A DNA stretch of 64,000 bases, from positions 2,480,001 through 2,544,000 of the forward strand of contig JAYKKR010000003.1 of the NCBI GenBank assembly GCA_036971615.1, given 5' to 3'. Source of the stretch: Amyloporia xantha (taxonomy: Eukaryota > Basidiomycota > Agaricomycetes > Polyporales > Adustoporiaceae). A program made the position numbers and the translations under genes. Of this stretch, positions 1 to 11,106 are shown one piece after another; the first letter of the stretch is position 1, and the number at the start of each line of letters is the position of its first letter. The notes beneath the pieces are model-generated. The model was given only the letters and a program-made list of their open reading frames with translations. It was not told the DNA's origin and searched no databases.

Positions 1-91
1 GGCTACAGGTCATGCCTGCCGACATGGGGGGTGTGCCGAGTGTATGGTAAGGCATAGTATTGACTCTGGGTCCGAACATAGGTTGGCTGGC

Positions 92-99
92 CAATCAGA
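92..99. repeat. Left target-site duplication of the hAT element
   Basis: The 8-bp sequence CAATCAGA lies immediately outside the left terminus (TAGTGTTG). The identical 8 bp lies immediately outside the right terminus at 4242-4249. An 8-bp duplication is the signature of hAT-superfamily insertion. Confidence 0.93.
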
Positions 100-3000
100 T
101 AGTGTTGTCCCCGAGGCGAGTCCAACTCGAAACTCGACTCGAAAATGATAGAGAGTTCCCGAACTCGTTCGGCCGAGTCGAATCGAGGGATCGACTCGGA
201 AAACTCGACAACTCGCTGACGAAACATTGTCATCACGCTCGCTGATTGGTCAGGTAGCCCACTATCCCGCTTTTAGAAGTAGGAACATGGTCCGGTGACG
301 TGACGCGCCGCCTTGTGCAGCGCGTCGCTGCGATGAGTCCGCCATACTAGTCAATGTCGCCAGCCTTTTCGCGAATTAATCTCATAGTTTATGCGGTTGC
401 GACGTGAGCTCCTAGACCATGTCTCGCAACATATAAATACTGGTGAATTATGCACTTTTTACAGCATTTTATTCATCCACTAGAGGACTGCTGTTCGCTA
501 CATGGACTCTACCTGTGCGGTGTGCGGATCACGTAGCCTTTGCCAATGTCGCAGGATGGAAGGCCCTCAGCACAGTGCTCATCCCTCTGTAGAGCCTACT
601 CAGTATACGCATCCTCAAATGCCCGTGAATTACACTCACCCTCCTCCTTTCCATGTAGCAGCTCCAGGCACTGCTTCTACGTGGACCGGATCTGTCCCTC
701 CTCACTTTGCGCCCCCGTATAATGGCCAGTACTACTATCCACACATGCCTGCGACCGTCTCTGTGCCGTACCCCAACGTGAACCTTACCGAACGTTCAGG
801 TTACCTACAGGACGCGACTGCGGCAGTTGTCAATGCACAAGCGGTCGAGGACGGAAACGCAAGTGCCAGTGGACGCTCAGGGAAGCGTAAGAATGCAGAC
901 TCGCGCAGTGGATCTGGCACAGCACCCAAGCGGCGTCGGACCCAGCCAACTGCGACTCGCACTGCTAGTGCGAGTTCAAGCACTCCTGTGAGTGCACCCA
1001 TGATGACCGCATCTATTCTTGGGGTTGGACCACCGTCGTCTGGCCCGAACCCCTCAGGAACAGCCACGGAGGACGGCGCTTCAGATGCGCCTGCTATCGA
1101 CGAGCATCCCATCTCCTCATTCAAGTCGACTCGGACTCGTGATGCAAACAATTGGTCAGCGACGGATGTCTGGTATTTCATGCGTGCCCTCGACAATGCC
1201 ACTGAACCCAACGTTAAGCCCCTGCCCGAGAACGAGCCTACTCTGACCACAAAGCCGAAGTCACCTTGGATTGGCTGTAAGCTATGCACGTAAGTTTCAT
1301 GCATATCTACTTGATCCATGGTCTCACCTTTTTCAGGAAACACTGGAAGGTCTTCAAGAATAACAATACTGGAGGCATAACAACCACTCTACGAAATCAC
1401 CTTAACAACGTACATTATGATGTTTACACTGAAGTCTGCAAGTTGAAAGGTCTGCATGCCAGCCGAAAGACGTCAGCATCCACGGCTGCAAAACCTCGCG
1501 AACCGTTCACTGTCGAGGGCCTTCGTGAGCGGCTTGCACGTTGGGTGGCTGTGGATGACCAGGTAGTTCAAAATCAAATAGATCTGTCACGGTATATTAT
1601 ATACTAACACTGTTGGGCTTACAGTCCATGTATTGTGTCGATTGTCCAGAATTTCGGGAGCTTCTCCTCTATCTCAACCACGACCTCGATGACAAGGACA
1701 TCCCGCACCATCGTAGTTTGCGCAATGAGATAATGCGGCTCCATCATGTTGCCACGCAGGAGATATACAAAGAACTCCAGGTACGCGAGCCCTGTGTCTA
1801 GTTGCCTTCACGCCGTTGGGTAACATGTATGATCTAGTCATCTCCTGGACGTGTTTCATTCACGTGCGACTTATGGAGCAGTCGCGAGCTCATTTCGTTC
1901 TTTGCGCTCACGGCACATGTGTGCATGAAGGACGAGAATGGAAATCTGTGTCAACGAAATCATCTCTTGGCATTCGCGATATTGGAGGGATCACATACTG
2001 GTGATAATATTGCCCAGCTCTTCCTCAAGATTGTGACGGATGCAGGTATCAAGCACAAGGTACATCAGTAATTTGTATTTGGCTTACTTTCTTGGTGAAA
2101 GCTCATGATAAACAATAACAGCTTGGATCAATAACTTGTGATAATGCATCAAATAACGATACATTCATGAGATGCCTTGCCGCTGTCCTCACACGTGAGG
2201 GAATACCGTTTGACGAGCATGGAAACCGTATTCGGTAAGATCTCCTAATTGTAGATAGCTAGACACTCACAACTTCTTCAGTTGTTTCCCTCATGTCCTG
2301 AACATTGCAGTACAGAAGGTTTTGACTGAACTTAAGGAGAATCCAGTCGAGCCTATACTAGCACTTGCAAACAATCCGGAAGACTTACCTGAGCTAATGA
2401 GATATGCGAATGCAGTGGAGGCGGATCCAGTCGGCAAAACACGTAGCCTTGTAGCTGCTTGTCGACAGTCAGGGGGAAGGAGAGCCGATCTTCGCAAACT
2501 AATCCGAGAGGGTAATAAGACGCAGCACTGGATCCTAGACAACAGAGAAGGCATGCCAGTCGTGCAATTGCTGCGCGACTGTGAGACGCGATGGTCATCG
2601 ACGTTTTTTATGATGGACCGTGCGCTTCTTCTCTATCCGGCAAGTATCGTTTACGCCCTCTCACGCCTGTCGCTGACATTAATAGACATGTTCACAGGCT
2701 CTCCGCTCGTTCCTAGCTCATCCGGAACGCTCGGACATTGCACACCATCTATTACTCCCTGATCAGAAGAGTGTCCTCACACATATCTATCAGCTACTCG
2801 AGATTCCCCATCAAGCGCAAGAACTTGTCTCTGGCGAAAAAACCCCGACCGTCTCTATCGCCATGCCGGCATACGAACTGGTAGTGGACGCATGGAAAGG
2901 TCTTCGCAGCACTCTTCCGAAACTCGTTCATTACATCAATGTCGGAGTGGAGAAGATCGAGGAATATGTGACAAAATCCCGGCGTTCTAGAATTTATGCA

Positions 3001-4241
3001 CTTGCAATGAGTAAGCAAGAGCTTTTGCTGTAGTTGTGACTACTGACAAGTATTGTACAGTCCTCAATCCGACTATGAAGATGGATTGGATTGATGAGCA
3101 CTGGGCAACTGATGAGGCTGTTCATGCTCGTGAGTGGATGTTAGAAGCAGTACGTATCTATCGGCATCTAGCTTTTTCGTTACTAATAAAATCCCGATTT
3201 AGATGTTGCAGTACAGGATCGACGAACGCCGCAAGCGTCTGACGGCCACATTGACAGCAGTCACAACACCCGGTAGCTCATCGCAGAAAGCAGCCGACAC
3301 ACTACAGCGAGGACTCTCCGGCCTTCGCAGTCTCAATGAACGAATCCGTCGCTCTGCATCTCAGAGCTCAGTCGAATCTGAAACTGGAGCTTCAGCCGCA
3401 GCGCCATCGATGCCGACTACAGCGGATAGTAGTACGGCACCTTCCAATCAATCTGAGGAGATGTTGGCTGCCCAGGATCGCGTTGCCGTGGAATGGGAAT
3501 TCAAAAGGTACATCGAAGAAGGTGTTGTCGAGAACATTGAGAGAGGTTGTGACCTCTACAGATACTGGACAGTAAGTCTCCTGCCCGATCTGAGCTCGTG
3601 GATCCCAACCTAATGTATGATATGTTGTAGGTGAAGGAACACATCTTTCCCTACCTGTATCACGTTGCTCTTGACATCCTTCCGACACAAGCATCAGCTG
3701 TTTCATGTGAGCGAATGTTCTCGTCAAGCAAAGAGACTGATACGTTACGACGAAACCGACTATTACCCGAAACCATGCAAGCACTCCAGATTCTGAAGTA
3801 CGTTTATAAGCAGTCCCGGCTTAACTTTACCTCAGATCTCGTGGCGCGTGAGGAAGACTATACGATCGAGGGTCCAGTCACGGAAGCCGCGATGGACGAG
3901 CTACTTAGAGCTGGCAAGTATGACGAACTTGCTGAACTCATTTGCAACAGCAAGGAAGTTCCTTCTCCGGGGTCTGAAGAGTGACCGTAATTTATCATGT
4001 ATATATTCAATATTTCATTCGATATACTGTAGTACACCCGCCGCTGGTGCCATTCAGACGTCAGTACACTCGGACATCTCTGTACCAACTTGAATTCTGC
4101 GAGCTGATTGGCTGGAATATCCGGCCCGGATTCCTACCAACTCGCGAGTCAACTCGAAACTCGACCCAAATGAACTCGACATTCCGAGTTTGACCGAGTT
4201 TGACACCTCGACTCAACTCGACTCAGCTCGTACCAACACTA
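100..4241 (+). mobile_element. Complete autonomous hAT DNA transposon
   Basis: The element is 4,142 bp. It begins with TAGTGTTG (100-107) and ends with the inverse CAACACTA (4234-4241), giving an 8-bp perfect terminal inverted repeat. Both flanks carry the identical 8-bp duplication CAATCAGA, as hAT elements make. Inside each end lie many copies of CGAGT/ACTCG (about 110-220 on the left, 4140-4230 on the right). These match the subterminal repeats that hAT transposases are known to bind. A single ten-exon transposase gene fills the interior with no stop codon or frameshift that I could find. Intact ends, intact coding frame and a perfect duplication point to a recent and possibly still active insertion. 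A related broken copy lies at 54352-54945. Confidence 0.93.
502..3984 (+). CDS. hAT-family transposase, ten exons, apparently intact
   Basis: This is the transposase that would cut and paste the surrounding element in the nucleus. Proposed exons are 502-1289, 1337-1562, 1625-1780, 1838-2059, 2122-2234, 2282-2639, 2698-3010, 3061-3149, 3203-3571 and 3631-3984. They sum to 2,988 nt, giving 995 residues in one open frame. The N-terminus is Pro/Ser-rich with a basic stretch (KRRRTQ). A BED-type zinc finger is split by intron 1: C259, C262, H284 and H289 (CKLC...HLNNVH). The RNase-H-like core shows CDLWSS (D401) and CDNASNND (D471). The C-terminal dimerisation region shows SCERMFSSSKETDTLR, with E905 as the candidate third acidic residue. 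Intron 6 (2640-2697) appears to start with GC (GCAAGT) rather than GT. The start ATG at 502 opens the longest frame in exon 1. The catalytic assignment follows the hAT family; activity is inferred. Confidence 0.92.
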
Positions 4242-4249
4242 CAATCAGA
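4242..4249. repeat. Right target-site duplication of the hAT element
   Basis: CAATCAGA directly follows the right terminus CAACACTA and is identical to the 8 bp at 92-99. Confidence 0.93.
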
Positions 4250-5163
4250 GGCCGTTCTTCAGGATTTTCAAATTCCGAAAACACCAAAAGTCTGTAATCA
4301 GAAAATGACTTCCCTATCGGAAAATGTCTGAGAGATGTCCGCCCGTCGGATATCTCATCTAGCCCGCGGTGCTAGTGTAAGGAGCAAATCGAGCGAATCC
4401 CGGCGAATCCTGATTATTTAACCAATCTTTATAATTGTGGGAGGGACCAAAAATATGTTTCAAACGAAATTATAACAAATAGTAGATAACCACCTTTGGG
4501 GTCTCGTTTCCCTGAACCGTCAGCGGGGGTCCTAGAGGCGACTTTGTCAACTGCTGAGACCCCGCGCCTTCATGGTGCAACACTCCACCAAAAAAAATTA
4601 TTATAACAAAGCAATTAAAGGGATTGAACACACAACAGTGACAGACAAGCAAACCACTAGACTACAGTGCATGCACATGTTTTTGTAAACAACATATTGC
4701 TATGGGAAGTTACTGGGCCAAGGTGCTGTAGAATGCACGTAAACACTGTCATAACTTGTGGTGGGGGGAATTGCATTCACTCTACACAATGTCTGTGATG
4801 TAGCCATCAACATGAGGTCGATGTTGCACAAGGATCATATATATGATTCATAACTCTTTGCAGGCTCTGGGCTGGCAGGCTCAATGGGATCAGAGCTGCT
4901 GTAAAGTCTCACTGAGTCACTCTTACCATGACTCGGACAGTAGTACGTTGCACCAAACTTCTATATTCAGAAGAGTGCTATGTACTGGTGTGCGAATAAT
5001 GAGAGTTATCCTCCTATCACGCACACACGCACCCCTATGGGACAGTGCGCACAACACATGCATACAAGTAAGTACTGTACAGTGGTTTGACCCACAATCT
5101 TTCAGATCATAATAGGTAGCATAGATGAAGAAATGATATATACAGTAATGAGATAAAATAACC
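4250..5163. other. Intergenic stretch right of the hAT element
   Basis: Apart from the SINE-like stretch at 4480-4680 I see no coding signal here. The open frames are short, have no splice partners and resemble no protein I know. Confidence 0.5.
4480..4680 (-). mobile_element. Candidate tRNA-derived SINE
   Basis: Read on the minus strand, TAGTCTAGTGG (4664-4654) resembles a polymerase III A box. GTTCAATCC (4629-4621) matches the B-box consensus GTTCRANNC. The A-to-B spacing, about 35 nt start to start, is normal for a tRNA. The region then leaves tRNA structure and continues through an A/T-rich stretch into GC-rich sequence, with no acceptor-stem pairing visible. That fits a SINE head plus body rather than a working tRNA gene. 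The outer limits, target duplication and copy number cannot be set from one copy. Confidence 0.5.
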
Positions 5164-5191
5164 ATAAGGCACCCATAGGGGTACCTTACAG
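5164..5191. repeat. 28-bp palindromic repeat, copy 1
   Basis: The sequence TAAGGCACCC, one variable base, then TAGGGGTACCTTACAG is a near-perfect inverted repeat (TAAGG[C/T]ACCC against GGGTACCTTA). A second copy, differing only at the variable base, lies at 10986-11013 in the same orientation. The stop codon TAA of the gene at 5186-7065 falls inside this copy. It could be a terminator-like hairpin, a protein-binding site or the end of a mobile element; the sequence does not decide. Confidence 0.6.
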
Positions 5192-7065
5192 CTGCACTCC
5201 TCCACAGAGCTGTCTGTCAGACACTACACTAGGGGGTGGAGAGGGTGATGCAGCACACATTTTCTTGTACATGTTGATCACCGCAACATCATCAGGTGAA
5301 CAAACATCATTGTCATGAATTCTCCTCATGGCAGCTATGACATGCTCTACATACTCTGAATCTGGAAGTGAGTGTGCATATGAAGTAATATGATTTCTTT
5401 GCTTGACATGGTCATCCATGGCCTTCTGGTGTGCTCCCATCCATATGAAATTGATGACCAAGGGGAAGGGGTCATGGACCACTGGGACCAGTGTCTGAGG
5501 CAGCAGATGAAGGCTCTGGCAAGCCAGCAATCATTATGTCAAGATGACTAACTCTAGCCTGTGCACTGATGATACGAGTGCATTCCTGTATGACTGCTTT
5601 CCACTTGGCAAGCATCCTGTCATGCTGGTCTTGCAGGACAGGATCCACATTGTATTTGTGACACAGGAACTGCACAGTGACCCAGTGTTAGTGAATGTTC
5701 CTGCTGTGGCAGGTTTAGTGGACATACCACACCAAACCCCTCTCTAACCCAGTCTGCCACTGTCCACTTTAGCCACAGACCCTCCTTCAGCTTGACCCTC
5801 TCCTCCGCTGTCCCTCTGAACAGCAGCCATTGGGCACGAATTTGCCCAATGTAAGCCTTCTCATGCTTCTTCCACCCAGTTGAAAGGAGATCATTTGCAT
5901 CTCCACCCCCAGGTATGAACCCATTGCATTCAGGCTTGGTGTTTCCATCATTGATGTAATCACTTTCCTCGATGTTGAGAATAACATATGCCACTGGCAT
6001 GGGTCCCTTTGAAGGCATGGAATTGTAAATCTGTAACTGTTGTCAACATTGTACTCAATGGCAACTAACTCTGCCCTTACCTTATGCAGAACATCATTGA
6101 GGCTCTGTGTGTAAGATGTCTGTACTAAAATTAAATCACTGTTGTTATGAACTGCAACTGCTGGCTCCATATCCTTATGAAAGCTGAAACAAACGCTAAT
6201 CATACAATCCGCTTTCTGCATGTCCAACTTGTTGATGACAAGCCTCTCGCCATCAACCTTGAGGTGTTGATGGTTTGAGCAGATGGTCGGCTCTAGCACA
6301 GCGGAGATGGATTTTGCCATTGACATGGTGGCCATTTGATGAAGGCCCGACGGGCTGATTATCTTCAACTTGTTCATGTCCTTGTCGTAGCGAAACCTAT
6401 AGACCAGGATTAGAGAAGATTATTAGAGAAGGCGACAACTGAATCACTGACCAGAAATATCGAAGAAGCTGCTCGTGGTCAACAAGGTAGTCCCGTAGAA
6501 GGAACCACTGTTCTAGGGTAATGTGTCGTTCCTATACCTACCGTCAGCACAGTCTTTGAGGGATCAAACCAGCCGGACTCACTACTTGTTTGTTGTATAT
6601 CCAAGGGAACTGCGGATCCTCCAACAGATCGCCAAACACCTCGTCTGCGAGGTGCCATTCTCGGATGGCGGAGACTAGGGCCTCGCGTTCGCCCCAGTCA
6701 CACGCCTTTGAGGGGTCGGTTGGACCCAGCAACGGCGACGAGTTCGTGCGTCCAATGGAGGCCGTAGAGAACGTGGGCCCGCCAACGGATGTTGTAGGCG
6801 AACCGGTAATGGAACCGTCTGGGATCGATTGTGTAAGAGTTGGCTGGCAGGTAGGGTAGTGTCGACACTCACGATCTGTATCTCCACCGTACGATCCCTG
6901 CGACGACTGGACGCGGAACGGCTCCCCAACCATCTCGGTAACAAAGAGGTCGATGTCGCTGGTATCGGAGGGATTGCGAGCGCGAACGACCTGGCCTGGA
7001 TGCGCGTGCGGGTTGTCCCCGTCACAGGAGACGCTGCCGGCAGACGTGCGATAAAGAGGGGCCAT
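5186..7065 (-). CDS. Unrecognised seven-exon protein
   Basis: I do not recognise this protein. Exons on the minus strand are 7065-6873, 6818-6586, 6531-6452, 6396-6081, 6036-5728, 5669-5553 and 5515-5186. They total 1,578 nt (525 residues) in one continuous frame. The first about 100 residues are Ser/Thr/Pro-rich and probably disordered. After that comes a compact region with Trp-rich helices (EQWFLLRDYLVDHEQLL) and mixed segments such as CMISVCFSFHKDMEPAVAV. The tail is Ser/Pro-rich (SPSPPPSVVS). No signal peptide or membrane segment is seen. Two introns are unusually short (44 and 37 nt), so the last exon junction is the least certain. The ATG at 7065 is the first in frame; the frame stays open further upstream without an ATG. 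The gene lies between the two copies of the palindromic repeat. Confidence 0.65.
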
Positions 7066-7741
7066 GGGGGAGTGAACGTTTGAACTGCGAGGGCGGGCAC
7101 GGAAGCTCTGACAGAGGGCACCTAAGTAAGATAGGCCATCAAGCAAACGGGCACATTCACGTGACCTGAGCTGTCACGCTCAGCAGGAGAAAACAGTCCA
7201 AAGGAGTATTCTCCTGAATACGGCCACTTACAAAAATTTGGTCTCGGACAAGTTCTTTGAAATTGTATTCTTAACTGATTCTCGGAACACATGTTTTTAT
7301 TTCCGTTTGTGTGAGGAGTAAACTCCTGAGCAAAATGCCAAGATACGGACAAGCGCCGTTCTCACTCTAATACGTTTCGTCAGAATTAAGATTCATACCA
7401 GTCGCTAGATAACCATGCAACAGGAATCAAAGCCATCCAGGGATCATTCCATGTCCGATTCAACAATTGACCAGATAATCGTACATCGAGGACTATACAC
7501 AACGAGAGTTAATCAAGTCGAGAGCAGGATACGCAATTTCACAGCAGCTATCAGTTCCAGGTACAGCAAATTACCGATACATTCGACGCGAGGAAAAAGG
7601 CAGCATAGTGATGACAGTATAGGATGCGGTACACAGCAAGACATGAACGCATGAGAAACATTTCCTAGACAGTATATGAGATACAAGATTTCCGTAAACC
7701 GACTCACCGTATCGCAGCATAAACCGACAGCCTCCAGATCC
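7066..7741. other. Intergenic stretch
   Basis: No gene is supported between the unrecognised gene and the end of the AT-hook gene. The short open frames on both strands have no continuation across splice sites. Confidence 0.5.
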
Positions 7742-10511
7742 TCAAAAATGCTTCAACTCCACAGCTACAGACAGCCCCTTCATCATGCCAAGACCCGCGG
7801 GGGGTTCCGTCTCCGTAGCCGTGACGCTCATACGGCCAACGCAGGCGGCACCGACAGCATTCTCGTCAGCAGCACAGTCGCACGGCATTTCGACCGTCCC
7901 AGTGCGCCCGCGCAGAATGACCGTCGTATGATCGCGGTCCGTCCTAAAATGCAGTTCGTTATGTCAACGTCAGCACCAGATGTACCACGGACAGCGAGAG
8001 ACGCACCGCATGGGGATACGACTGCCCCAGACCATCTCCTCCGCGACACTACGCACGAATATCTCGTCGACGATCGACTGCGGGTCCCGGATGATGGAAT
8101 AGCTGCCTTTGAAGACGGCAGGTGCTTCTCGCCCATCACCCCTGGTCATGCTCACGGCAGGCGTCGCACGGCTCGCAACCTCTGATGGGGAGGTTGACTT
8201 GACGGCGGCAAAGTGCTCGGCGAGCACCTCATATAGATCCGTACAAGTCTGGTACTCCCGCGTTTCGAGTTGACTGCGCGACATGATGGCGGCGGTCTCC
8301 TGACTCGGATCAGGCGAAGGCACGCGATTGACGAGAGGGGATGACTGTGTTGTGGACTTAGACTTGGGTCTTCCACGGACCCACTGAAGGTTAACAGTAT
8401 CGATATACCATCCGTCCTCGGGTGACTCCTCGGGATCCTCAGTGGCCTTGCGTTTACCTGGGACACTAGACTCGGTAACGAAAGGTCCGTCCAGCTGGCG
8501 TACGCTCGTGTCTTCTTCCTCCTCCTTTTCCTCCTCTTCTTCACGACGAAGCAATTCGAATTCAACAGCGTCTTCTTTATCTCCATTAGCTGATGCTCTC
8601 CTTGAGACCGGTCGGGTCACAAAACCATCGGATGACATTGTCTCACCTTCCATGCTCTCATCATCGCTACCGTAGTCAGCGATCGATGTCCACCCATCCT
8701 TGATGACCACATTATCTTTCTGGTGCTCGACTTGGCCTGCCTCGCACTTAATGTCTGTCTTGCCTGCGGCATGCACTGCTGGAGCGCTCTTCTCTCGTTT
8801 TCTGTCATTCGACGACCCCGTGCCTAGCTGTTGCGAGAGGCACGCCGCGCATTTGGAGAAGACATATTGCTTCACTGGAGGAAGAGTCTGATTGCATCCA
8901 TCGTTGGAACAGATGCGATGCTCAGAGACGGTAGGAGCAAAGATTGAGGAGCTCGACGGGGTCAACGCAGAATTGGCCAATGGCCGAGGCTTGGGCACGG
9001 TGACGGAGCTCGCCGATACCGAGCCAGGCAACGACTTTTTGTTCGCTTCCGTGGAGGCAGTAATCGCGGCCGCGACGGAGGCAGCGGCAGACGGTGCCAA
9101 CGCGCCACCTGCCCCTGTACCAGCCTTCGGCTTGTTCTTGCTACCCTTGGGCCGTCCCCGCTTCTTATGACCATCGAAGGAAACTGGTACGGACTTGATC
9201 GATGCTGGTGGTTCCGCGATCGCTATGATGGCGTTAGACACAAACATTTGCGTATATAATAGAGAGTACCGAGGTTGACATACCCTTCGGCTGCGAAATA
9301 AGCTCTGCCGGCGCACTTTTCCTTGGTCTCAGGCGCAGATTCTTCGCAGGGACATCGAGCTCAGGATTTTCTTCGACCGCCGTGGTCTCCTCATCGTCCA
9401 TGGCTTGATCAGGCTCCGCATCTGGCAGAGCAGTACTGCGCAAGCCGCCGCGTTTACTGGGAGTCACCAGGGGAAGCGAATGCTTGCGCGGTCGTCCTCT
9501 AGGGCGTTTGGCGGGTATCGCCAGTGCCTCTTGCGATTTAACTGGGCCAGGGCGGAAAGTCGTGCTAGACTGGGTCAAGGAGTCGATATTGCTAGCATCG
9601 TTAGCTCCAAACGAATTGACGTCGGCAGTAGTATTCGGACCAAGACTCTGCGCGATCGCGTCTGCGAGTGATAGGGACGTTCTAGCGGGCACCCTGGAGC
9701 GCCCAATTATAGCGACAACGGTGGACACGTCGGGCTCTACTGTGGAGTTCCTCGAGCGAGTCGCACCTGACCGGAGATTCGCTGGTCTGAACGTCGAGCG
9801 TGTCTTGGATGCCGATGCGGAGACAGCCCGTTCGTCAGGGTGCTTGGGAGATCTCCTTGGGGTCTTATCTAGGTTGCTCCTCCGGGCGCTCCCTCCACCA
9901 TAAGTGCGGGTGTAATGTGCTGAGGAGTGAGCTACAGGGTCAGCAAAAGGGTCTCGACTGAGGCTACGTCTGCGCGACGTAGCCCTCGAGGTAGTCCTAG
10001 AGCGCGGGTCTGGCGTGCCGGATACTGGACTTGCAGGTGATGGCGTGCGAACGGGAACAACGATGTCCTCAAATACTTCTTGATACTGGACGTCATTCCC
10101 GTAGCCATCTTCCGCCGCAGATTCCTCTGAATCGGGTACATCGGGAGAGGGTTGGCGTGATCGTCGTGGGGTCGAGGTTCGCCGCCGCTGACGTGAAGAA
10201 GAGACAGGAGTTTTCACCACATTACCACCGCCGTTTAAGTATCCGGTGAAACCTGCTGAGTTCCGACCGGGCCCGATCTTGGCTGGACCAGAGACCTTTC
10301 TGACGGAAGGAGTGCCTTGAGTCCCCATCATCTGCCCGTAGAGGTCCCAATTATCAACAACACGCGAGTGAGAACAATTGAACGCGTCAAAGATAAAATA
10401 ATGGTCAAATACATACATAGCAATGCCGTTAGAACGTACAGGTCCTCCACCAACGACACCGCGACGCGTCTGCTCCTCCAGACCCAGCAAGGCCGGATGC
10501 CGACAAGCTCT
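7742..10511 (-). CDS. AT-hook protein with a CX4C-LPP-CX2C module (5' end unresolved)
   Basis: This is a probable nuclear DNA-binding protein. Three exons are clear: 10511-9284, 9222-8007 and 7943-7742, with introns of 61 and 63 nt that keep the frame. Two AT-hook-like cores are visible: KRPRGRPRKHSL near 9500 and KKRGRPKGSKNKPK near 9140. AT-hooks bind the minor groove of AT-rich DNA. Near 8860-8910 the protein reads CSNDGCNQTLPP...KCAAC, a Cys module also present in the gene at 41167-45062. Much of the rest is Ser/Pro-rich, with an acidic run (about 8510-8550). The reading frame is open up to 10511 with no ATG, so at least one upstream exon is missing. A frame starting ATGTTCATAGC at about 10674 is a possible first exon but I could not join it. 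The function beyond DNA binding is unknown. Confidence 0.7.
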
Positions 10512-11106
10512 TCACTAGAATCTAATCGTTCCTCAGGCTGTTGAGTTGCTAAGGAAGGCTAAAGCAAAGCACATAAACTGAGTCAAACGATGACCAGTGG
10601 GATCCTGAACAGAATATGGACGCGACGAGCTGCTCGAGGTTGCTCTGTCGAAGAACGTTGACAGCTATGAACATTATGTAAAAGGTGCGGGCAATCGCTG
10701 AGTATCACGGTCAGGTGACTAATTTACAGGCCCCCAATCATCAACGGCCTGAGACGCGAGAGGTCTCGACAGATTCATCGATCTAAACATACGCTTAATT
10801 TGCTACGTTGAAACAATCCATTAAATCACGAACTAATAGTCACTACAGGTCCAGAGTACAAATATAGTGTTAGCATCTTATAGTAATTCAAATGACACAC
10901 GCTACAGATCGTTGTACAATAAGTGAGGAAAGGACGAAGCAAACATGCGTACCCAAAATTGGCGCTTAAGATACAAGCAATAACTGTAAGGCACCCGTAG
11001 GGGTACCTTACAGTAGCTTACTTCCATTCCTTAGTCCGTGGCCGTACGTTACAGCCGTCGGACGACGCTCACGCTCTCGCCCTCATACTCTCTTCCTCGC
11101 CCACAC
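10512..11106. other. Intergenic stretch, possible first exon of the AT-hook gene
   Basis: This probably holds the missing 5' exon and promoter of the AT-hook gene (reading minus). The second copy of the 28-bp palindrome lies at 10986-11013. Nothing else is supported. Confidence 0.4.
10986..11013. repeat. 28-bp palindromic repeat, copy 2
   Basis: This matches the copy at 5164-5191 over 28 bp with one difference (CACCCG here, CACCCA there), in the same orientation. The repeat folds on itself (TAAGGCACCC against GGGTACCTTA). It lies about 95 bp beyond the stop codon of the oxidoreductase gene. In both copies the palindrome is at or near the 3' end of a minus-strand gene. Confidence 0.6.

Noticed and set aside
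4621..4670. Functional tRNA gene
   Set aside because: A and B boxes are present but no acceptor stem or plausible anticodon arm could be drawn.
6532..6585. Apparent frameshift in the unknown gene after PWIYNKQ
   Set aside because: A 54-nt intron (GTAGTGAG to GTATAG) restores the frame to ERHITLEQW.
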